This document shows, in pieces, positions 5,622 through 9,475 of a DNA stretch of 9,475 nt (the stretch's first letter is position 1; every line of letters starts with the position of its first letter). The translations under genes were made by a program, and so were the position numbers. The notes under the pieces were generated by a model that was not told the origin of the DNA, made no database searches, and saw nothing but the letters and a program-made list of their open reading frames with translations. The stretch is from an uncultured Oscillospiraceae bacterium (GTDB lineage Bacteria > Bacillota > Clostridia > Oscillospirales > Acutalibacteraceae): positions 1 to 9,475 of the forward strand of contig CABQAA010000056.1 of the NCBI GenBank assembly GCA_902461995.1. The letters run 5' to 3'.

Positions 5622-5678
5622 GATATCTAGCGAACTTTGGATCTGTGAATGGTTTGACTACAGAAAGGGGATCTTCCT

Positions 5679-7451
5679 ATGACCAATGCTCTGACCAAAA
5701 ATCCGACCATCCTTTCCTGGATTGAGGAAAAGATTGCGCTCGTGCAGCCCGACAAGGTTGTGTGGATCGACGGTTCCGAAGAGCAGCTCGACGCGCTGCG
5801 CGCGGAAGCCTGCTCCACCGGTGAAATGCTCAAGCTCAATGAAGAAAAACTGCCCGGCTGCTATCTGCACCGTACGGCCGTCAACGACGTGGCCCGTGTG
5901 GAACACCGCACCTTCATCTGCTGCGACAAGGAAGAGGACGCCGGCCCCACCAACCATTGGATGGCGCCCGCCGACGCGTACAAAATGCTGGACGACATCG
6001 CCCGCGGCAGCTATAAAGGCCGCACCATGTACGTCATCCCCTATTCCATGGGTCCGATCGGTTCCCCGCTTGCCAAGGTGGGCATCGAGCTGACCGACTC
6101 CATCTACGTCGTGCTGAACATGTGCATCATGGCGCGGGTGGGTCAGAAGGTCCTCGACGTCCTGGGCGACAGCAACGACTGGGTGCGCGGCCTGCACTGC
6201 AAATGCGACATCGACGAGGAGAAACGGTATATCTGCCACTTCCCGCAGGACAACACCATTATCTCCGTCAATTCTGGTTACGGCGGGAACGTGCTGCTGG
6301 GCAAAAAATGCTTTGCTCTGCGCATCGCGTCCAACCAGGGCCGCAACGAAGGCTGGATGGCCGAGCATATGCTGATCCTGGGCCTCGAAAATCCGAAGGG
6401 CGAAGTGAAATACATCGCCGCCGCCTTCCCGTCCGCCTGCGGCAAGACCAACCTCGCCATGCTCATTCCGCCCGAGTCCTATAAGAAGAAGGGCTACAAA
6501 GTGTGGTGCGTGGGCGACGACATCTCCTGGATGCGCAAGGGTCCGGACGGCCGTCTGTGGGCTATCAACCCGGAAAACGGCTTCTTCGGTGTGGCCCCCG
6601 GCACCAACATGAAGTCCAATCCCAACGCCCTGATCTCGACCCAGAAGGGCACCATCTTCACGAATGTCGTGCACAATCTGGACGACAACACCGTTTGGTG
6701 GGAAGGCCTCGACAAGAATCCGCCTAAGAATGCCCTGAACTGGAAGGGCGAGAAGTGGGACTGCACCGATGGATCCAAGGGTGCCCATCCCAACTCCCGC
6801 TTCACCGCTCCGGCGGAGAACTGCCCCTGCATTTCGTCGGAATTCAACTCCACCTCCGGCGTGCCGATTTCCGCGATCGTGTTCGGCGGCCGCCGGGCCA
6901 AAACCGCGCCGCTGGTGTACCAATCCCGTGACTGGAATAACGGCGTGTTCGTCGGTTCCATCATGGCATCCGAGACCACCGCGGCTGCGACCGGCGCTGT
7001 GGGCGTTGTCCGCCGCGATCCCATGGCCATGCTGCCCTTCTGCGGCTACAACATGGCCGATTATTGGGCTCATTGGTTCGACATGGGTGAGGTTCTGGGC
7101 GACAAGGCACCCAAGATCTTCAACGTCAACTGGTTCCGCACCGATGACGAAGGCCACTTCATCTGGCCGGGCTTCGGCGACAACCTGCGTGTTCTCGAAT
7201 GGATCATCGACCGCTGCGAAGGCAAGGCCGACGCAGTGGAAACCCCCATCGGCTTTGTGCCGAAGGCCGAGGATATCAACGTCGAGGGCCTGAGCATCGA
7301 TACCGATACCATCAAGGATCTGCTGCAGGTCGACAAGGATCTGTGGGCCAAAGAAGTGGATGGCATCAAGGAATTCTATGCCCAGTTCGGCGACAAGCTG
7401 CCGGAAGAGCTGCGCCATCAGCTCGAAACGCTGGAAAACAACCTGAAATAA
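5679..7451 (+). CDS. pckG: Phosphoenolpyruvate carboxykinase (GTP)
   Basis: A 590-aa cytosolic enzyme interconverting oxaloacetate + GTP and phosphoenolpyruvate + GDP + CO2. In fermenting anaerobes it may run either toward gluconeogenesis or in the CO2-fixing direction. The GTP-type signature is clear: RTMYVIPYSMGP (residues 115-126), the K210/H230 metal region (LLGKK, EGWMAEHM), the P-loop FPSACGKTN (250-258) with the family's reactive Cys254, and GDDISWM (279-285). Nucleotide-binding segments FFGVAPGTN and the C-terminal FCGYNMADYWAHW follow. Length and motifs are normal for this family and unlike the ATP-type enzyme. AAAGGGG (5664-5670) sits 8 bases before the ATG. It is monocistronic, driven by the promoter at 5593-5621 and followed by hairpins at 7463-7499 and 7578-7623. 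Its GC-rich, strongly biased codons suggest high expression. Confidence 0.97.
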   Translation: MTNALTKNPTILSWIEEKIALVQPDKVVWIDGSEEQLDALRAEACSTGEMLKLNEEKLPGCYLHRTAVNDVARVEHRTFICCDKEEDAGPTNHWMAPADAYKMLDDIARGSYKGRTMYVIPYSMGPIGSPLAKVGIELTDSIYVVLNMCIMARVGQKVLDVLGDSNDWVRGLHCKCDIDEEKRYICHFPQDNTIISVNSGYGGNVLLGKKCFALRIASNQGRNEGWMAEHMLILGLENPKGEVKYIAAAFPSACGKTNLAMLIPPESYKKKGYKVWCVGDDISWMRKGPDGRLWAINPENGFFGVAPGTNMKSNPNALISTQKGTIFTNVVHNLDDNTVWWEGLDKNPPKNALNWKGEKWDCTDGSKGAHPNSRFTAPAENCPCISSEFNSTSGVPISAIVFGGRRAKTAPLVYQSRDWNNGVFVGSIMASETTAAATGAVGVVRRDPMAMLPFCGYNMADYWAHWFDMGEVLGDKAPKIFNVNWFRTDDEGHFIWPGFGDNLRVLEWIIDRCEGKADAVETPIGFVPKAEDINVEGLSIDTDTIKDLLQVDKDLWAKEVDGIKEFYAQFGDKLPEELRHQLETLENNLK

Positions 7452-7462
7452 GCACGGACTTA

Positions 7463-7499
7463 AACCGGGCGGTCCGCCAAAAGGCGGGACCGCCCGGTT
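7463..7499 (+). terminator. Hairpin directly after pckG
   Basis: A perfect 13-bp stem, AACCGGGCGGTCC at 7463-7475 and GGACCGCCCGGTT at 7487-7499, continues inward with GCC/GGC around AAAA. The following TTATTGGG is a weak U-tract. It probably ends or protects the pckG message, with the stronger terminator at 7578-7623 as back-up. Confidence 0.7.
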
Positions 7500-7570
7500 A
7501 TTGGGAGAGCCCACGTCCATCCGCCCCGCACGCCCATAGCCTAAAAAAGGGACATGCCGGATGGCCCAAT
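7500..7570 (+). other. Long imperfect stem-loop between the two pckG terminators
   Basis: ATTGGG (7500-7505) pairs with CCCAAT (7565-7570), and CCATCCG (7517-7523) with CGGATGG (7558-7564), so the right side is one continuous 13-base arm while the left has an 11-base bulge. Further in, GCA (7528-7530) pairs with TGC (7555-7557) and CCC (7533-7535) with GGG (7549-7551), closing on an A-rich loop. No coding potential. It may be a structured 3' UTR or part of a small RNA. Confidence 0.4.
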
Positions 7571-7577
7571 ACTGTTC

Positions 7578-7623
7578 GGAAGAGGACGCAAACTGTTCGG
7601 TCTGCGTCCTCTTCCTATTTTTT
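7578..7623 (+). terminator. Strong intrinsic terminator, second after pckG
   Basis: A perfect 13-bp stem, GGAAGAGGACGCA at 7578-7590 and TGCGTCCTCTTCC at 7603-7615, has a 12-base loop and is followed by TA and six T (7618-7623). ACTGTTCGG occurs just before and across the first bases of the stem (7571-7579) and again in the loop (7592-7600). This is the last GC-rich feature before the AT-rich tail. Confidence 0.85.
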
Positions 7624-7729
7624 GTGCTTGTAGTGTGTTCGGTTAACAACCTTGCGGTAAACAACTTGATTTAAGCATTTGATAGTTTCGCTTCATTATG
7701 TAATTCTGTAAACGGATATAAAAATACAC

Positions 7730-7761
7730 AAAAAATGATGGAGTGGCGTCAGTGCCACTCC
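7730..7761 (-). terminator. Minus-strand terminator-like hairpin without a gene
   Basis: GGAGTGGC (7740-7747) pairs with GCCACTCC (7754-7761) around GTCAGT. Read on the minus strand, the stem is followed after ATCA by six T (7735-7730), the layout of an intrinsic terminator. On the plus strand the tail is only GTTGTTCTA. No minus-strand gene lies upstream of it in the window. Confidence 0.5.
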
Positions 7762-7891
7762 GTTGTTCTATACTCCATACTATCAACAAGTATTGATGAC
7801 GTTCTAAAAATCAATCCCAAAATGAAAACCCGTGAATTAACCAAATTCAGATTAGTGTAATAAAATTTTGTTGGTTTGGTGTGAAATACAT

Positions 7892-7923
7892 TTGACAAAG
7901 CTGTTTTTTCCTTGATATCAAGG
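7892..7923 (+). promoter_or_regulatory. Possible promoter and palindromic operator of the GIY-YIG gene
   Basis: A perfect -35 box TTGACA (7892-7897) lies upstream of CCTTGATATCAAGG (7910-7923), a perfect 14-bp palindrome. The palindrome occupies the place of the -10, where only poor hexamers such as ATATCA (7915-7920, spacer 17) are available. A start here would leave a leader of about 200 bases before the ATG at 8131. The arrangement suggests a repressible promoter, but the weak -10 leaves this uncertain. Confidence 0.3.
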
Positions 7924-7940
7924 CGTTTTCATGGTCTTTT

Positions 7941-7954
7941 AGAAAGATCTTTCT
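7941..7954. repeat. Perfect 14-bp palindrome AGAAAGATCTTTCT
   Basis: A perfect self-complementary sequence 17 bases downstream of the palindrome at 7910-7923. It could be a second binding site of the same control region, although the two palindromes differ in sequence. In RNA it would be too tight to form a normal hairpin, which favours a protein-binding role if any. Confidence 0.35.
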
Positions 7955-8130
7955 CTTGTTTTTCGATACAAAAATGGAGTTTGGGTAAGTTTGGTGGAAA
8001 CGAACAAGAATGGTGTCTGAACAGATATTGTGCTACAAAGAGTTATGCGCACTATTGTCTCGTTGCTATTTTGTCGATTTTGTAATAAAATATCATCAAA
8101 ATGAAAAACAGGAGTTAGGAGGGCATAAAT

Positions 8131-8874
8131 ATGAACTTAAGCAATTTTTCAGAAAAAGCATTACAAAGCCTAAATGGGTATTATGTTTATGCTCTGATAG
8201 ACCCAAGAACCGATTCAATCTTTTACATAGGAAAAGGAATTGGTGACCGCGTTTTTGCTCACGAAATAGAACAAGATAAAAATTCTGAATCGGAGAAAAG
8301 AAAGCTGCAAACAATTCGTGCAATTGAAGCAAAAAATCTTTGTGTAAAGAGGATACTCCTAAATTGGGGATTAACCGAAAATGAAGCTTTTGCCGCAGAA
8401 GCTTCTCTAATCAATTGTCTTAACTTCACGAAAAAAGAAAATCTAACAAACATTGTAGCAGGACATCATACGCACGAGGCTCTTGCCGTTGAAGACTTCG
8501 AATTGCAGCATGGAGCAGATCGTTTATCCGAAACAGACATAAAGCATAACATCATTGTTATTAAAATTAACAAAAGATATCATCGAGGTATGAGCGATTT
8601 TGAATTATACGAAGCCGTCCGTGGTATTTGGAAAGCATCTATAAAAAGCATCACAAGAAGAAAAATAGAGTATGTGTTTGGTGTTTACAATCAATTGATT
8701 GTGGCAATATATAAGCCGGATGCGTGGCATTACGTGTATGAAATGATAGATGTTCCCCGACAAGAGGAGATAACCGAGGAAAACTACGAAAAAGTCAAGA
8801 ATCGTATTTATTTTACATGCCGGGATTATAAACAGATGGACGATAACCAAAATCCTATTTGCACAAATCAATAG
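8131..8874 (+). CDS. GIY-YIG nuclease-domain protein, LEM-3-like/COG3680 type (247 aa)
   Basis: The N-terminal domain carries YYVYALIDPRTDSIFYIGKG (residues 17-36), the GIY-YIG core in the form found in LEM-3-like/COG3680 proteins. The catalytic Arg is probably Arg40 (GDRVFAH) and the metal-binding Glu is Glu90 (EAFAAEASLIN), so a single metal-dependent nuclease site looks complete. The C-terminal half (about 137-230) has a mixed pattern with VRGIWKAS, YVFGVYNQLIVAIYKPDAW and NRIYFT. This is suggestive of a small beta-barrel nucleic-acid-binding domain of PUA/EVE kind, but that is inference. AGGAGGG (8117-8123) sits 7 bases before the ATG. Codon use is AT-rich, unlike pckG and tsaD, so acquisition by transfer is likely. 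The biological target is unknown; roles in DNA cleavage, defence or mobile-element maintenance are all possible. Confidence 0.75.
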   Translation: MNLSNFSEKALQSLNGYYVYALIDPRTDSIFYIGKGIGDRVFAHEIEQDKNSESEKRKLQTIRAIEAKNLCVKRILLNWGLTENEAFAAEASLINCLNFTKKENLTNIVAGHHTHEALAVEDFELQHGADRLSETDIKHNIIVIKINKRYHRGMSDFELYEAVRGIWKASIKSITRRKIEYVFGVYNQLIVAIYKPDAWHYVYEMIDVPRQEEITEENYEKVKNRIYFTCRDYKQMDDNQNPICTNQ

Positions 8875-8933
8875 CGTCCTTGTCAGTCAATCAATCTTCT
8901 CAAAATCCCATTTCTTACTTAGAACCACCCGAA

Positions 8934-9323
8934 ATGCAAGAGACCGATAAGCGGAGGCAAATTCACTCCTTTGCGGTAAAATGGCACAACAAATTTCACA
9001 ATGCAAAAACAAACTATCACGAATTTATTGACCCCAAGGCAGGAGAGCCCGATATGGGTAAAGAAATGCGTAAATTAGGATTTGAAATGGATTTCGGAAA
9101 CGCCTTTATGCCTGTTTATGGAGACGCAATCAATGATGAAAAAGACTTGAACAAGGTGATTGACCAAATCGATGATATAGCTTTGCTTGGCTCGGCCATC
9201 TATTCTAAGTGGCGGCATTATAACCATTGGGCATATTGTGGAGAGGAAATTTTGGAACCGCAGAATCGAGCGTGGTTTGTTTTGGCGTTAAGCAGATTGG
9301 CAGAACTGACCGTTAGTTATTGA
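8934..9323 (+). CDS. Conserved-looking protein of unknown function (129 aa)
   Basis: The frame is open from 8847; I take ATG 8934, which gives MQETDKRRQIHSFAVKWHNK. No clear Shine-Dalgarno sequence precedes it, and TTG codons at 8859 and 8880 are alternatives with no better support. Features are KWHNKFHNAKTNYHEFIDP (residues 16-34), LGFEMDFGNAF (48-58), and the block LLGSAIYSKWRHYNHWAY followed by EILEPQNRAWFVLALSRLAEL (84-125). From memory this last block recurs in short uncharacterised clostridial proteins; I know no function or structure. There is no signal peptide or clear membrane segment. It starts 59 bases after the GIY-YIG stop in the same orientation, shares its AT-rich composition and is followed by a terminator, so the two are probably one transcript. 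Confidence 0.65.
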   Translation: MQETDKRRQIHSFAVKWHNKFHNAKTNYHEFIDPKAGEPDMGKEMRKLGFEMDFGNAFMPVYGDAINDEKDLNKVIDQIDDIALLGSAIYSKWRHYNHWAYCGEEILEPQNRAWFVLALSRLAELTVSY

Positions 9324-9373
9324 AGTTTATCTTGCAAGAAACCCCACCCATTTTACAATGAACCGGCCCAGAA

Positions 9374-9408
9374 TGTGCGAACAGCACAAAAAGCCCCCTA
9401 AAGTAGGG
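9374..9408. repeat. Two short hairpins downstream of the 129-aa gene
   Basis: TGTGC (9374-9378) pairs with GCACA (9384-9388), and CCCTA (9396-9400) with TAGGG (9404-9408). Both are only 5 bp and lack a T-run on the plus strand, so they are minor structures upstream of the real terminator. Confidence 0.25.
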
Positions 9409-9428
9409 ATATGCAATTTTCAAGCAAC

Positions 9429-9470
9429 AAACTGGCGCCGCAATTCCAGTGGCGTCAGTTTTGTTTTCGT
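9429..9470 (+). terminator. Terminator closing the GIY-YIG module
   Basis: AAACTGGCGCC (9429-9439) pairs with GGCGTCAGTTT (9451-9461) with one G-T wobble in 11 bp, around an 11-base loop. It is followed by the T-rich tail TGTTTTCGT. It probably ends the transcript of the two preceding genes. The right arm and loop end contain a 12-base copy of a sequence in the hairpin at 7740-7761. Confidence 0.75.
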
Positions 9471-9475
9471 TTGAA

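Larger units (their letters stand above)
5371..5678. other. Divergent intergenic region between the PHP gene and pckG
   Basis: About 310 bases without a credible gene. It holds, from left to right, the minus-strand extended -10 promoter (5398-5406), a terminator-like hairpin on the plus strand (5479-5507), an AT-rich stretch (about 5550-5590) that could act as an UP element, and the pckG promoter (5593-5621) with its leader. Confidence 0.7.
7624..8130. other. AT-rich gene-free stretch upstream of the GIY-YIG gene
   Basis: About 500 bases with no credible gene and clearly lower GC than everything to the left. It contains a minus-strand terminator-like hairpin (7730-7761), a TTGACA box (7892-7897), two perfect 14-bp palindromes (7910-7923 and 7941-7954), and an imperfect pair of GTTTGGTG(T)GAAA-like segments near 7874-7886 and 7988-8000. 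A 41-codon ORF at 7735-7860 lacks a Shine-Dalgarno sequence and is not called. No tRNA or transposase remnant was recognised. Confidence 0.6.

Noticed and set aside
5658..7664. 668-codon open frame on the minus strand opposite pckG
   Set aside because: It is antisense to an unambiguous PEP carboxykinase and reads as low-complexity Gly/Val/His-rich sequence. It arises from the biased GC-rich codons of pckG, has no Shine-Dalgarno sequence and shows no recognisable motif.
7735..7860. 41-codon ORF (starts MMEWRQCHSVVLYSIL) in the AT-rich gap
   Set aside because: No Shine-Dalgarno sequence, and its start lies inside the hairpin at 7740-7761. It could be a remnant but nothing identifies it.
7624..8130. 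CRISPR array, tRNA gene or attachment site in the AT-rich gap
   Set aside because: No regularly spaced repeats, no cloverleaf with acceptor stem and T-loop, and no long direct repeat of a tRNA end were found by eye.
8010..8246. 78-codon ORF starting upstream of and overlapping the GIY-YIG gene
   Set aside because: No Shine-Dalgarno sequence before its ATG, an overlap of more than 100 bases with a gene that has a strong one, and no recognisable domain.

Overview
The window looks like a chromosomal segment of a GC-rich Firmicute. The best guess is a clostridial (Oscillospiraceae/Ruminococcaceae-like) anaerobe: Shine-Dalgarno sequences are strong, rimI and tsaD lie close together, hairpin terminators are frequent, and there is a GTP-type PEP carboxykinase. 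That placement is inference from gene content and style; there is no rRNA or other phylogenetic marker to fix it.

Positions 1-1932 (+): the 3' end of a low-molecular-weight protein phosphatase gene, then rimI, a 46-codon unknown ORF running into a hairpin, and a PHP-domain hydrolase gene. Positions 1933-2151 (-): a small XRE-type repressor whose stop codon abuts the stop of the PHP gene. Positions 2245-4317 (+): an 81-aa unknown protein, an aminoglycoside-adenylyltransferase-like nucleotidyltransferase and tsaD, packed as one operon. The nucleotidyltransferase stop overlaps the tsaD start (ATGA). A 20-bp inverted repeat covers the -10 of the likely promoter, so the XRE protein may control a transcript that includes tsaD, a t6A tRNA-modification gene. 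Three hairpins follow tsaD, the last a strong terminator.

Positions 4549-5364 (-): a second, unrelated-looking PHP-domain hydrolase starting with TTG. It is divergent from pckG (+, 5679-7451), which has a near-consensus promoter. The intergenic space between them also holds a terminator-like hairpin with no obvious gene to terminate. pckG is followed by about 160 bases that fold into three consecutive stem-loops, ending in a strong terminator.

From about 7624 to the end the composition switches abruptly to AT-rich DNA. This tail holds about 500 bases of gene-free DNA with palindromes, a GIY-YIG nuclease-domain protein (8131-8874), a 129-aa protein of unknown function (8934-9323) and a closing terminator. 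It reads as a horizontally acquired two-gene accessory module placed after the pckG terminator, and it is the least ordinary part of the window.
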